Source of the DNA: CAVPGP01 sp963704025
Lineage (GTDB): Bacteria > Actinomycetota > Thermoleophilia > Gaiellales > Gaiellaceae
DNA length: 64,000 nt
Direction: 5' to 3'
Assembly: GCA_963704025.1 (NCBI GenBank)
Contig: CAVPGP010000001.1
Span: forward strand, 62,001 to 126,000
Of this stretch, positions 17,364-25,501 are shown piece by piece. The stretch's first letter is position 1; each line of letters opens with the position of its first letter. The notes beneath the pieces are model-generated. The model made no database searches. It was not told the origin of the DNA and saw only the letters and a list, made by a program, of their open reading frames with translations. Both the position numbers and the translations under genes were made by a program.

Positions 17364-19094
17364 ATGCGACGGGGGTCGAACCTGGCGAGCCGGGCCCTGC
17401 TCGCGCTTGTGCTGGGTGCCGTCTTCCTGACGCTGGCCGTCGGCTCGGGCGCAACGAGCACGAACGTCGCGGCGCGGGCCGGCTGCCCTGCGGCCAAGGG
17501 CACCGCAGCAGTGGCCGCCCCTCGCTTCGTGCGGACGATTGCAACCGGCGAGACGGGCTGGTTCTCGTCTCCCGGGCTCGTCGACCTGAACGGAGACGGC
17601 CGCCTGGAGATCGTCGCGCCGTTCTACTCCACCTTCGTCTTCGACGCGAAGGGGCGCCGGCTCGGCAAGGGCACGGCGACCAAGGGGCGGGTCTATCCTC
17701 CGGGCGCCGTCGCCGACCTCGACGGCGACAAGGTGCCGGAGATCGTCGTCGCCGGCAACGAGGGGACCGTGGCTGCCTACGAGTTCGTCGGCGGTCGCCT
17801 CCGGGTCAAGCGCGGCTGGCCCGCCTCGACCTGCAGCGGCGGCCAGTGCCCCGAGGCGCGCGGGCTGGCTGCGGCAGACCTCGACGGAGACGGCCGCGTC
17901 GAGGTCGTCGTGACGACGACCAACACCTCGCCGACCGGATCGCAGGTGTTCGTGTTCGACGCGTCGGGGCGGCTGTACCGGCCGAAGGGTGCGCCGGCGA
18001 CCGCGTGGCCGCGCTTCAACAGGCTGCCCGGGAAGGGCAATGACGCCGGCTTCAACGGTGTCGGCAACCACGGCTACGGCGCCTACGGCGAGAACGTCGG
18101 AATCGGCAACCTCGACGACGATCCGCAGCTCGAGATCGTCGTCACGTTCGACAACCACCAGATCAACGTCTTCAACGACGACGGCACCTCGGTCCTCGCC
18201 TCGCCCTGGTACACCAATCGGCAGACCGGCTTCGTCGGCCGCCGGCTCGGCTGGGGGCAGTTCATCCGCTGGCTGAGCCCGGCGATCGAGGACAACCACT
18301 ACCACCGGCATGTCGGCCCGTGGCCGGACGTCCGCTCGACGATGTGGCTGCAGTGGACGGCGTCGCCGCCGTCGGTCGCCGATCTCGACGGCGACGGGCG
18401 CAACGAGGTGATCGGCCTCCCGAACGCGGAGATGAAGGAGCCGTACGAGACACAGGCGTACGCGTTCGTGGTGCTGGACGGCGCCCAGCGCGGCGGCGCC
18501 CGCTCGGCGCGCAGGCACCCGGGATTCGTGACGCCGCCGCTGTCCGCCAAGCCGGCGGTGCGCGGCGACGGGGACTGGTATCCGCCGAGCGGGATCCCGG
18601 CCCCGACCCTCGTCGACATCGCCGGCGACCGCCGGCCGGAGATCGTGGCGTCGGTGCCCGACGGGTTCGTCTACGCGGTCGGCCCCACCGGCAAGCGGCT
18701 CTGGCGCTACGACTACGCGCACGGCGCGGCGAAGACGTTCGCGTCGGAGGTCGTGGCCGCCGACCTCAACCGGGACGGCACACCGGAGCTGATCTTCGGC
18801 ACGTATGCACTTGCGCCCGGCTCCGGCCGGCTGGTCGTGCTGTCGGCCGCCGGCAAGCTGCTCTACGACGTTCGTCTGCCGAATCAACGTGTCGACGGGA
18901 ACGGAGTCGGCGTCCCGGCGGCGCCGTCGATCGGCGACCTCGACGGCGACGGTCGGCTCGAGATCGTCCTCTCCACGTTCGACCACGGGATCGACGTCTT
19001 CCGCGTGCCGGGCTCGGGCACGAGCTGCCTGCCGTGGCCGACAGGCAGGGGTAACGCGCTCCGAAACGGCACAGGCCCCGCGACGGTGCGCTGA
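17364..19094 (+). CDS. Secreted FG-GAP/VCBS beta-propeller protein
   Basis: A 576-residue exported protein with a signal peptide at about residues 1-30. At least seven blades contain the calcium-binding signature of integrin-alpha FG-GAP repeats, for example DLNGDGRLEIV, DLDGDKVPEIV, DLDGDGRVEVV, DLDGDGRNEVI, DLNRDGTPELI and DLDGDGRLEIV. One (NLDDDPQLEIV) is slightly degenerate. The pattern predicts a calcium-stabilised propeller acting outside the cell, usually in adhesion or as a binding scaffold. No enzymatic motif was seen. It is monocistronic by appearance, with the diiron protein gene 68 bases downstream. Confidence 0.85.
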   Translation: MRRGSNLASRALLALVLGAVFLTLAVGSGATSTNVAARAGCPAAKGTAAVAAPRFVRTIATGETGWFSSPGLVDLNGDGRLEIVAPFYSTFVFDAKGRRLGKGTATKGRVYPPGAVADLDGDKVPEIVVAGNEGTVAAYEFVGGRLRVKRGWPASTCSGGQCPEARGLAAADLDGDGRVEVVVTTTNTSPTGSQVFVFDASGRLYRPKGAPATAWPRFNRLPGKGNDAGFNGVGNHGYGAYGENVGIGNLDDDPQLEIVVTFDNHQINVFNDDGTSVLASPWYTNRQTGFVGRRLGWGQFIRWLSPAIEDNHYHRHVGPWPDVRSTMWLQWTASPPSVADLDGDGRNEVIGLPNAEMKEPYETQAYAFVVLDGAQRGGARSARRHPGFVTPPLSAKPAVRGDGDWYPPSGIPAPTLVDIAGDRRPEIVASVPDGFVYAVGPTGKRLWRYDYAHGAAKTFASEVVAADLNRDGTPELIFGTYALAPGSGRLVVLSAAGKLLYDVRLPNQRVDGNGVGVPAAPSIGDLDGDGRLEIVLSTFDHGIDVFRVPGSGTSCLPWPTGRGNALRNGTGPATVR

Positions 19095-19162
19095 CGCTCG
19101 CGCAGGGGACGCAACTCGCTCTCCCAGCCGGCGCCCGACGCCTCGGCTAGGTTCCGCGTTGC

Positions 19163-20032
19163 ATGCGCCGCGACCTGGACAGGGTGGAGGCCGAGGAAGT
19201 CGCGGAAGGGCCGCGGCCGTTCAGGGCGCTCTACGAGCACTGGGAACGGCACCAGTGGTCGCCTCTCGTCATCGACTTCTCGATCGACGCCGCGACGTTC
19301 GCGGACCTGGACGAGAAAACGCGCGCCGGACTGATGCTCGTGTTCGCTCACCGCTTCCACGCGGAGTTCAACGTCGCCGCCCTGCTCGCGCCCTTCCTGC
19401 TCGCCGCCCCCGACTACGACATGCAGCTCCTGCTTGCGACGCAGGTTGCCGACGAGCACCGGCACATCGAGTCGGTGCTGCGCGTGTACTCCGACGTCTT
19501 CGGAGTCGAGGGCGGTATCGAGGCGGTCAAGGCACTCGCGGACGATCAGCTCGACCCCGTGGCGGCCTCGCTGTACGAAGCGCTCGACGGAGTCGTCAGG
19601 ACGCTCGAGACGAGCCCCGACGAGGACAGCTTCCTGAGGGCGGTCGTCGCCTACCACCTGATCGCAGAGGGCTCGATCGGGCGCGCGAATCAAAACTTCG
19701 TCGCCGGGCAGTTCGACCGCATCGGCGCCTTCCCCGGGCTCCGCGAGGCTCAGCACCTCGCCGTGCGGGACGAGGTGCGCCACATCGGCATCGGCGTCTC
19801 CTACACTCGCCGGCGCCTCACGCAGGACGGCGTGCGCTCCCGGCCGCTGGTCGAGGAGATCGTCGAAGGCTTCGAGGCGCTGGGGGACAGCATCCTCGAG
19901 CACGCGCCCCCGGATGTGGTCGAACGTCTCGTCGGCGCGTACGGCGCCGAGCCGGCGACGCTGTGGGCCGAGGTCCGCCACCAGCTGGGTCTCCGCATGC
20001 GCTCGATCGGCCTCGCGCGGGACCGGTCGTAG
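19163..20032 (+). CDS. R2-like diiron (ferritin-superfamily) protein
   Basis: A 289-residue protein of the ribonucleotide-reductase R2-like superfamily. The full set of diiron ligands is visible: Glu in HRFHAEFNV, the ExxH of VADEHRHIES, Glu in YHLIAEGSIG and the ExxH of VRDEVRHIGIG. The N-terminal WSPLVIDFSIDAATF segment fits actinobacterial R2-like proteins. No R1 (nrdA/nrdE) gene is nearby, so a role as a ribonucleotide reductase subunit is not supported by context. R2-like oxidase or ligand-binding oxidase activity is possible. Confidence 0.8.
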   Translation: MRRDLDRVEAEEVAEGPRPFRALYEHWERHQWSPLVIDFSIDAATFADLDEKTRAGLMLVFAHRFHAEFNVAALLAPFLLAAPDYDMQLLLATQVADEHRHIESVLRVYSDVFGVEGGIEAVKALADDQLDPVAASLYEALDGVVRTLETSPDEDSFLRAVVAYHLIAEGSIGRANQNFVAGQFDRIGAFPGLREAQHLAVRDEVRHIGIGVSYTRRRLTQDGVRSRPLVEEIVEGFEALGDSILEHAPPDVVERLVGAYGAEPATLWAEVRHQLGLRMRSIGLARDRS

Positions 20033-20048
20033 CGGCTGCCCTCGGGGT

Positions 20049-21056
20049 CTACGGCGCGACGAGACGCTCCAGCCGGAGCTTGTACCAGAGCGCTCCCTCC
20101 GAGACGACCGTCCACCCGTCCTGCTCGAGCACGCCCAGGAGCTCGGCGCGAGCGCGCTGCGCGCCGGCGCCCGGCGCCTCCTCGGCGCGCAGACGGAAGT
20201 ACCGGGAGAGGGCGATCGCCTCTTTGGATCCGCTGACGGTGACGTACAGCTGGCACTTGACGTACCCCCGCCAGAGCCTGATCTCACAGCGCTCGACCTG
20301 ACGTTCGCTCGCTTGTCCCGGTGTGATTGGCCTCTGCCGCAGCTCGACCTCCCGGTCGCGCTGCTCGTGCTCGGACGCCGGGGCCGTTTGCATCCGATCG
20401 GCCAACCCTCCGAGCTGCAACGCGAGAGGCAGCTGCAGCGGCCGCTCCTGTTGGGCTCCGGCTCCCAGCTCCAGCCTCTCGAGGGGCGAATCGGGCGCCG
20501 GCGCGGCCGCCCAATTCGGCGCCGTCGAGGAGCCGCGGGGCTCCTCGACCACCGCGTGCTCCGGCACTCGTGCAGGCTCCGGTGCGAGCGGCGGCGCCGG
20601 GTGCAGCGCGTCGAGCAGATCGTCGCGCGGCTCAGGTGCGGCTGGTTGTGTTCGTGGGGCGTCCGGGTCGCGCGGCCCTCGAAGACGACCAAAGCCCACC
20701 GTCACAGGGCTCCGCACGAGCACGATCGAAGCCACGGCGACGAGGGCCGCGAGCAGCGCGCCCACGAGCAGCACGTTCCGGAGCAGGGTCGACCCGGGCG
20801 CATTCGATTGGGGCGCCTTCACTTGGGTTGCAGCGGGCTGCCCGGCCTCCCGGGCCTGGGGCCTGGTCTGCGTCTGTTGAGGGGCGCTCGGCCGTTGCTC
20901 GAGCGGATACGACTTCCACAACAAGGACGGCGGCCGGGGCGCCTTCCCCTGACCGGCGCTTGCTTGCGGGATCGAGATCCAGCCGGCGGGCGCGAGCAAC
21001 GCTGCCAGCAGCCAGAGCGAGATCAGACGACCGGGACGAACAGTGCTGCCACTCAT
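20049..21056 (-). CDS. Membrane protein with long disordered linker, unknown function
   Basis: A 335-residue protein. It has an N-terminal signal-like helix (LISLWLLAALLAPAGWISI), a Pro/Gln-rich stretch, then a second hydrophobic helix (LLVGALLAALVAVASIVLV). A long Pro/Glu-rich disordered region follows, and a compact C-terminal domain of about 80 residues (VERCEIRLWRGYVKCQLYV, then LLGVLEQDGWTVVSEG). Its ATG overlaps the stop of the L,D-transpeptidase gene (ATGA), so it is the last gene of the four-gene envelope operon. No family was recognised. Confidence 0.7.
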   Translation of the reverse strand: MSGSTVRPGRLISLWLLAALLAPAGWISIPQASAGQGKAPRPPSLLWKSYPLEQRPSAPQQTQTRPQAREAGQPAATQVKAPQSNAPGSTLLRNVLLVGALLAALVAVASIVLVRSPVTVGFGRLRGPRDPDAPRTQPAAPEPRDDLLDALHPAPPLAPEPARVPEHAVVEEPRGSSTAPNWAAAPAPDSPLERLELGAGAQQERPLQLPLALQLGGLADRMQTAPASEHEQRDREVELRQRPITPGQASERQVERCEIRLWRGYVKCQLYVTVSGSKEAIALSRYFRLRAEEAPGAGAQRARAELLGVLEQDGWTVVSEGALWYKLRLERLVAP

Positions 21057-21847
21057 CGGACCGTCACCGGCGTGCCGATCGGCATCAACGCCGCCAGGCG
21101 AAGAATGGCGCCGTTGCGCAGACGGATGCACCCGTGGGAGACGCGGCCGGGGAGACGCTGCGGCTCGTCCGTCCCGTGGATGCCGATGAAGCCGCCGTCG
21201 GGCCAGTCGGTGAGCTCGGCCGACCGGGCGGTCGTCCCGAACGCGACCGGGCCGTAGAACGGACTCGCGTAGCGAGTCAGCTCGCTGCGAACGGTGAACT
21301 CGCCGGCCGGGGTCGGCCACGCTTCCCTTCCGACGCCGACCGGTGCGCTGAAGACCGCGGTTCCGCCCCGGTACAGCGTCGCCCGCAGCCGCGCGCGGTC
21401 GACGACGAGATGGGTGTTCACCGTTTGATAGGGCCCGAGCGAACGCCGGCCGACCCACCCCACGCTGCCGTTCGGGAGCACCGGCAGCCGAACCTGGACC
21501 CACAGGCGGCCGTCGGTCCCCGTTCGCGTCCGCAGCACGGTCAGCGCGTTCGGCGTTCCATCCGGGGTCGAGGTCGCGAGCTCGGCTACGACGGCTGAGC
21601 CGGCGCTCGGCGAGGCGAGGGCGACGGTCGGCCTGCTGACGACCGTCCAGCGCGAGAGGTAACGCCCCGAGGCGAGCCGCTCCGGCCGGCCGACCTTCAG
21701 CGCCGGCGCGGGCGCAGCGGGAAGCGCAGCGAGGTCGGCGCCGACCGTGGTCTCCTTCTCGCGATGGCCGACGCCCAGGCCTGCCCCGAGCAGGCCGGCA
21801 AGGATCGCGGCGGCAAGCGCCGCCGCCAGGCGAGTGCGGCCTCTCAT
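21053..21847 (-). CDS. L,D-transpeptidase (YkuD domain)
   Basis: A 264-residue exported enzyme with an N-terminal membrane anchor or signal (LAAALAAAILAGLLGAGLGV). An SH3-like region (around GRLWVQVRLPVLPNGSVGWV) precedes a C-terminal YkuD catalytic domain from about residue 145. The active-site motif IHGTDEP then SHGCIRL is complete, with the nucleophile Cys at about residue 240. Such enzymes form 3-3 cross-links in peptidoglycan or attach proteins to it, outside the membrane. It starts one base after the second ferritin-like gene and overlaps the next gene by ATGA, so it is embedded in an operon. Confidence 0.92.
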   Translation of the reverse strand: MRGRTRLAAALAAAILAGLLGAGLGVGHREKETTVGADLAALPAAPAPALKVGRPERLASGRYLSRWTVVSRPTVALASPSAGSAVVAELATSTPDGTPNALTVLRTRTGTDGRLWVQVRLPVLPNGSVGWVGRRSLGPYQTVNTHLVVDRARLRATLYRGGTAVFSAPVGVGREAWPTPAGEFTVRSELTRYASPFYGPVAFGTTARSAELTDWPDGGFIGIHGTDEPQRLPGRVSHGCIRLRNGAILRLAALMPIGTPVTVR

Positions 21848-21848
21848 G

Positions 21849-22547
21849 TCAGCCGGTGTACTTCGGCTTCTCGCTGGCCTTCATCCGAGGCTTGGAGACG
21901 ATGAAATGCGTCGAGGCGACGATGCGGTTGATGCTTGCCCGTGACGCCGGCTGATCGAAGGCGCGCAGCGCCGGCGTGATACCGAACAGCTGGCGCATCC
22001 ACGCCGCGTGCCGCGCCTCGACTGAGTGGATGCCGACGGCGGACGCGAGCACGGCGTCGGACTGCAGCTTGGGTGCCTGCCCCTTGTAGGCGGCGACCGC
22101 CAGATCCTCGAACGCGACCGCCGTCTTCAGAAACGGCTGCTGCTGCTCGGTCGTCCCCTGGAAGTCGAACGTGGGCCGCTTGACCGCCTGCGACCCGAGC
22201 AGCTTCTGGAACGCCTTCACGTGCGCCCGCTCGGTGGCGCCGACGACCCGCGACGCCTCGGCCGTCTTGCCCGTGAGCGCTCCGCTTCGCTCGGCCTCGG
22301 TGTAGAAGGACGACTGGAGGTATTCGAGCACGAGGGCGTAGTTCAGGATGTCGACGTCGGAGGCCGACAACCCGGCGGCGCCGGCAGCCGGGACGCGGGC
22401 CAGGAAGAGTGCTCCACCACCCGAGACCGTCAGCCCGAAAAGCCGCCGGCGGGACAGCGTCACCTCGGCCCGCGACCTGGTCTCGGCGAGGGCACCGTCA
22501 CGGTCGACCGCAGCCAGGAACTCGTCGAAGCAGTCGAAGCCGTCCAT
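21849..22547 (-). CDS. Exported ferritin-like domain protein, second of two
   Basis: A 232-residue protein with a twin-arginine-like export signal (LSRRRLFGLTVSGGGALFLA, about residues 32-52). The domain resembles the bacterial ferritin-like/DUF4439 group and includes LNYALVLEYLQSSFYTEAE, ATERAHVKAFQKLLG, AVAFEDLAVAAYKGQAP and SVEARHAAWMRQLFG. Glu and ExxH-like residues are placed as in a four-helix diiron bundle. It is paralogous to the gene just upstream, two bases away, and is followed directly by the L,D-transpeptidase. Likely extracytoplasmic metal binding or stress protection; this is inference. Confidence 0.82.
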   Translation of the reverse strand: MDGFDCFDEFLAAVDRDGALAETRSRAEVTLSRRRLFGLTVSGGGALFLARVPAAGAAGLSASDVDILNYALVLEYLQSSFYTEAERSGALTGKTAEASRVVGATERAHVKAFQKLLGSQAVKRPTFDFQGTTEQQQPFLKTAVAFEDLAVAAYKGQAPKLQSDAVLASAVGIHSVEARHAAWMRQLFGITPALRAFDQPASRASINRIVASTHFIVSKPRMKASEKPKYTG

Positions 22548-22549
22548 CG

Positions 22550-23194
22550 CTACGCCCGGAGCCCCAGAGCGTGCAAGGCCGCCGCGGCCTGCTGCGCGGT
22601 CATCGGCCGGTCGACGGGATCGGGCGCGGCGACCTTCCCCACGATCGCACGCACCCAGGCGGCATGGCGCGCCTCGACCGAGACGATCTCCGCCGCGGCG
22701 GCGAGGGTGGGCTTGGTCAGGTTCGGCGCCTGTCCGTTGTAGGCCGCAACGGCGACGTCTTCGAGCTCGATGGCCGCCTGTGCGAACGCGGCGGCGCTCT
22801 TCGTCTTCCGGCCGAAGTCGAACGACGGCCTGGGAAGAGCTTTGGCGCCGAGCGCCTTCCGGATCGCGGCCAGGTGTTGACGCTCGTGGCCCAGCGCCGT
22901 CTGAGCGAAGTCGCGTAGATCGCCCCGGAGGCCTGCCTGTCGGAGCGCCCGCTCGTAGAAGGCAACCTGCGTGTACTCGAGCTGCAGCACCAGCTGCAGG
23001 ACCCTGGTGTCCTGCGCCGGCGAGGGCGAGGCGAATGCATTGCCGGGGCGGAACAGCCTGCCGAGCAGAGGAACCGAGGCAACCGCGCCGGCGACGGCGA
23101 CGGTCGCGATCAGCCCGCGTCGGGAGGACCCGTCGCCGACGGGCTCCTCCTTGCACCGCTCGACCTCCGGGACGGCAGTCTCCGCAGACACCAA
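22550..23194 (-). CDS. Exported ferritin-like domain protein, first of two
   Basis: A 214-residue protein with a twin-arginine signal (SSRRGLIATVAVAGAVA, about residues 23-40). The ferritin-like domain shows QLVLQLEYTQVAFYERALR, LGHERQHLAAIRKALG, AIELEDVAVAAYNGQAP and VEARHAAWVRAIVG, matching its downstream paralogue block by block. The start is TTG, or the GTG next to it; a GGGAG sequence lies upstream. First gene of an operon: twin ferritin-like proteins, L,D-transpeptidase, membrane protein. The Tat signal suggests export in folded, possibly metal-loaded form. Confidence 0.82.
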   Translation of the reverse strand: MVSAETAVPEVERCKEEPVGDGSSRRGLIATVAVAGAVASVPLLGRLFRPGNAFASPSPAQDTRVLQLVLQLEYTQVAFYERALRQAGLRGDLRDFAQTALGHERQHLAAIRKALGAKALPRPSFDFGRKTKSAAAFAQAAIELEDVAVAAYNGQAPNLTKPTLAAAAEIVSVEARHAAWVRAIVGKVAAPDPVDRPMTAQQAAAALHALGLRA

Positions 23195-23308
23195 TAGCCA
23201 CTCCCGTCATGGACCGCAGGACCCCTGACGCCTGCTACTTCTTACCGCACCGTCGAGCAGGAGACAACCCTTCGTCCGGATCGGGAAGTGAGGCAGGCAC
23301 CGGCTCAC

Positions 23309-23344
23309 GAGAATCTTAGGCTGGCTCTCAAGAGAATCTTAGGC
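23309..23344 (+). promoter_or_regulatory. Pair of direct repeats upstream of small secreted protein
   Basis: GAGAATCTTAGGC occurs twice, with starts 23 bases apart (about two helical turns), in the region between the divergent ferritin-like operon and the small secreted protein. Such spacing suits two monomers or dimers of a regulator on the same DNA face. The A/T-rich core stands out in this GC-rich sequence. The regulator is unknown. Confidence 0.45.
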
Positions 23345-23348
23345 GGGC

Positions 23349-23657
23349 GTGGTGTTCTTTCTCGTAACGAGAAAGGAGGTAACCATCTCTCCACGCACAG
23401 TGATCGCGGTACTCGTTGCCGGCAGCGCACTCGCCGCCGGCGCCGGGGGCGCGCTGGCGGCATCCGGCGGTGACTCTCCGTCGACGGGGAACGCGCCGGT
23501 GGCGACCACGACGCCCACCACGCCGACCACGCCGACCACGCCGGGCACGACGCCGCCGGCGCACTCCGGCGGGAACTGCCCCAACATGGGCTCCGACTCG
23601 GGTTCGAGCTCGAGCTCGCAGGACGGGTCGATGTCGTACGGCAGTCCCTCGGTCTGA
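23349..23657 (+). CDS. Small secreted Thr/Pro-rich protein
   Basis: About 85-102 residues depending on the start. A hydrophobic export signal (TVIAVLVAGSALAAGAGGALA) is followed by a low-complexity PTTPTTPTTPG linker and a Ser/Gly-rich tail. The start is uncertain. The 5'-most GTG would translate a palindrome (9-base arms CTTTCTCGT and ACGAGAAAG) and a perfect GGAGGT ribosome binding site. That site instead points to an ATC codon at 23385, four bases on, or to a GTG at 23400. The ATC may be a non-canonical start, a mutated ATG or a base error. Its stop overlaps the beginning of the next gene. Confidence 0.6.
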   Translation: MVFFLVTRKEVTISPRTVIAVLVAGSALAAGAGGALAASGGDSPSTGNAPVATTTPTTPTTPTTPGTTPPAHSGGNCPNMGSDSGSSSSSQDGSMSYGSPSV

Positions 23658-24715
23658 GCCGCTCAGCGGCCAGACGCCGCGGCGTCCTTCTCCTCGCCGC
23701 CGCCCTCCTCCCCGCATGCGGCGGCGGCGGGGAGCAGACGTCGCGGCAAAGCGAAGGCCTCGTCCCGATCGGCGAGGGCATCGACGGGCCGTCCAGGGCG
23801 ACGGCAACCGTCTACGCCACGGGCGTTCCGCACGCCGCGGCGTTTGCGTGGGACACACGTGGCCGTCTGTGGGTCGCCGCCTCGGGGGCGACCGAGCACG
23901 ACTCGGACGGCGTCTACCTCGTGGCGGCCCGGGGCGCTCGCCCGGTGAAGGTCGCCGGCGGGCTGACGGCGCCGCTCGGCCTCGTCTGGGTCGGGCGCAC
24001 GCTCCTCGTCAGCTCGCTCGGACGCGTGACGGCGTTCGGGCAGCTGCGCGGGACACGTTTCGGGACTCGCAGGACGATCCTGCGCGGTCCAGTCGCCGGA
24101 GGCGAGAACAACAACATCGTCCTCGCGCCCTCTGGGCGCCTGGTGATGGGCGTCTCGGCGTCGTGCGACCACTGCACTCCCGGCTCGAGATGGTCGGCGG
24201 CGATCGTCTCCTTCCGTCCCGACGGAAGCGGCCTGCGGCTCGTCGCGCGCGGGATCCGCGCCCCGTACGGACTCGCCTTCGACCGGGGCACGGGCGACCT
24301 CTTTGCCAGCATGAACCAGAGAGACGACCTCGGCTCGGCAACTCCGGGCGACTGGCTCGGCCTCGTCCGGCAAGGCCAGGACTGGGGCCTCCCCCGCTGC
24401 TACGGCCAACAGTCGAGCGCCTGTGCGCGGGCGCCGAGGCCGGTGGCCGTGCTGGACCGGCACGCGGCCGCGGGAGGCGTGGCGCTCGTCCCGGACGGAA
24501 CGGGACGACGGAGCGCTTCGGCGCTCGTCGCCGAGTGGCAGCTCGGGAAGGTGCTGCGCGTGCAGCTCAGGAGATCGGGCGCCGGCTACCGCGGGACGGC
24601 GGCACCCTTCCTCTCGGGTCTCGTGCATCCGCTGCCGATCGTCGTCGCAGCCGACGGCGCCGTCCTGGTCGGCGACTGGGGCACCGGCAAGATCTACCGC
24701 GTCAGCGCGCCCTGA
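23654..24715 (+). CDS. Sugar dehydrogenase-like beta-propeller lipoprotein
   Basis: About 353 residues. The N-terminus reads RRRGVLLLAAALLPACGGGG, a lipobox with Cys, so it is an exported lipoprotein. The rest resembles soluble aldose sugar/sorbosone dehydrogenases with a six-bladed propeller: VPHAAAFAWDTRGRLWVAAS, LTAPLGLVWVG, IRAPYGLAFDRGTGDLFAS, GDWLGLVRQGQDWGLPRCYG, LPIVVAADGAVLVGDWGTG. No ATG, GTG or TTG precedes the signal peptide in frame; the boundary given uses a CTG that overlaps the previous stop (CTGA). A normal GTG exists only at 23921, which would remove the signal peptide. PQQ or calcium dependence is known in the family but not shown here. Confidence 0.7.
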   Translation: MSRSAARRRGVLLLAAALLPACGGGGEQTSRQSEGLVPIGEGIDGPSRATATVYATGVPHAAAFAWDTRGRLWVAASGATEHDSDGVYLVAARGARPVKVAGGLTAPLGLVWVGRTLLVSSLGRVTAFGQLRGTRFGTRRTILRGPVAGGENNNIVLAPSGRLVMGVSASCDHCTPGSRWSAAIVSFRPDGSGLRLVARGIRAPYGLAFDRGTGDLFASMNQRDDLGSATPGDWLGLVRQGQDWGLPRCYGQQSSACARAPRPVAVLDRHAAAGGVALVPDGTGRRSASALVAEWQLGKVLRVQLRRSGAGYRGTAAPFLSGLVHPLPIVVAADGAVLVGDWGTGKIYRVSAP

Positions 24716-24728
24716 TCTCAGACGGACG

Positions 24729-24781
24729 GCGGGGTGGTCGAGGGCGCTCGGCTCCTCACGGTTCGCGCGCGACCACCCCGC
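24729..24781. terminator. Bidirectional hairpin between convergent genes
   Basis: GCGGGGTGGTCG and CGACCACCCCGC form perfect 12-base arms around a loop of 29 bases. It sits between two convergent genes and can serve both strands. No T-run follows. Confidence 0.6.
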
Positions 24782-24802
24782 ACTGTCTCGGCTGACTCCG
24801 AC

Positions 24803-25195
24803 CTACGCGAGCGCCTTCTGCTTCAGCGCGTCGTACTCGGCCTGCGTGATCGCGCCCTGGTCGAGCAGCTGCTTTCCCTTGGCGATCTGCTCGGCCGGAT
24901 CGGCCTGCGCCGCGACCGTCTTGACGTAGTCGTCCACCTGAGCCTGCGCCTGCTGCGCCTGCCGGGTGTTCCGGTCCGCGATGCCGTCGTGCTCGACGAG
25001 CAGGTAGATCAGCACGCCGAAGTAGGGCAGCACGATCACGAAGATGATCCAGAGCACCTTGACCCAGCCTGAGATGTCGTTCCGCCGGAACAGGTCGGCG
25101 AAGACGGTGATCAGCAGCCAGAACCAGATCACCCAGGCGAAGAACACGAGCAGCGTCCACATCACGTCGAGGAATGGGTATGAGGTAGCGAGCAC
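24803..25195 (-). CDS. PLDc_N/SHOCT membrane protein
   Basis: A 130-residue protein with two transmembrane helices (WTLLVFFAWVIWFWLLITVF and VKVLWIIFVIVLPYFGVLIY) in a phospholipase-D N-terminal-like (PLDc_N) domain. A C-terminal SHOCT helix pair (LLDQGAITQAEYDALKQKAL) follows. The GTG start was chosen because AAAGGAGA lies about seven bases before it; an ATG 33 bases upstream lacks such a site. Proteins of this architecture are common in Actinobacteria and lack the phospholipase catalytic domain. Function unknown. Confidence 0.85.
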   Translation of the reverse strand: MLATSYPFLDVMWTLLVFFAWVIWFWLLITVFADLFRRNDISGWVKVLWIIFVIVLPYFGVLIYLLVEHDGIADRNTRQAQQAQAQVDDYVKTVAAQADPAEQIAKGKQLLDQGAITQAEYDALKQKALA

Positions 25196-25310
25196 GAGCG
25201 TCTCCTTTTGCCGTGTCGAGTGGGCCATGCAACGCTAACCGGTTTTCGAGAGCCGCAAGCGTTCAGCCGGTATTCACGCGTGCGGCGCGCGTTCCTGCGT
25301 GCCGCCGCCC

Positions 25311-25476
25311 GAGGCTTGATGTGAAACTGGGGTGCGTGCGGGGATGGGCCAGATCACGCGGTTCAGCCGGATCGGGCGCAACGCGTAGTGGTGCTACGGG
25401 GAAGCCCGAGCCGGCTGAACCGCGCCGTGTCTGGCACACCAGCCGTGCGTGCCGGAGTTTCACATCAACCCTCTAG
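25311..25476 (+). repeat. Dispersed palindromic element, copy 2
   Basis: This copy starts GAGGCTTGATGTGAAACT and ends AGTTTCACATCAACCCTCTAG, arms of the same palindrome as copy 1 in the opposite orientation. The internal GCGGTTCAGCCGG arms pair with CCGGCTGAACCGC. It separates the PLDc_N/SHOCT gene from the end of the ABC exporter operon, 26 bases after the ATPase stop. Confidence 0.85.
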
Positions 25477-25501
25477 CCCTCCGGGTCTCTCGCCAGCGAG
25501 G

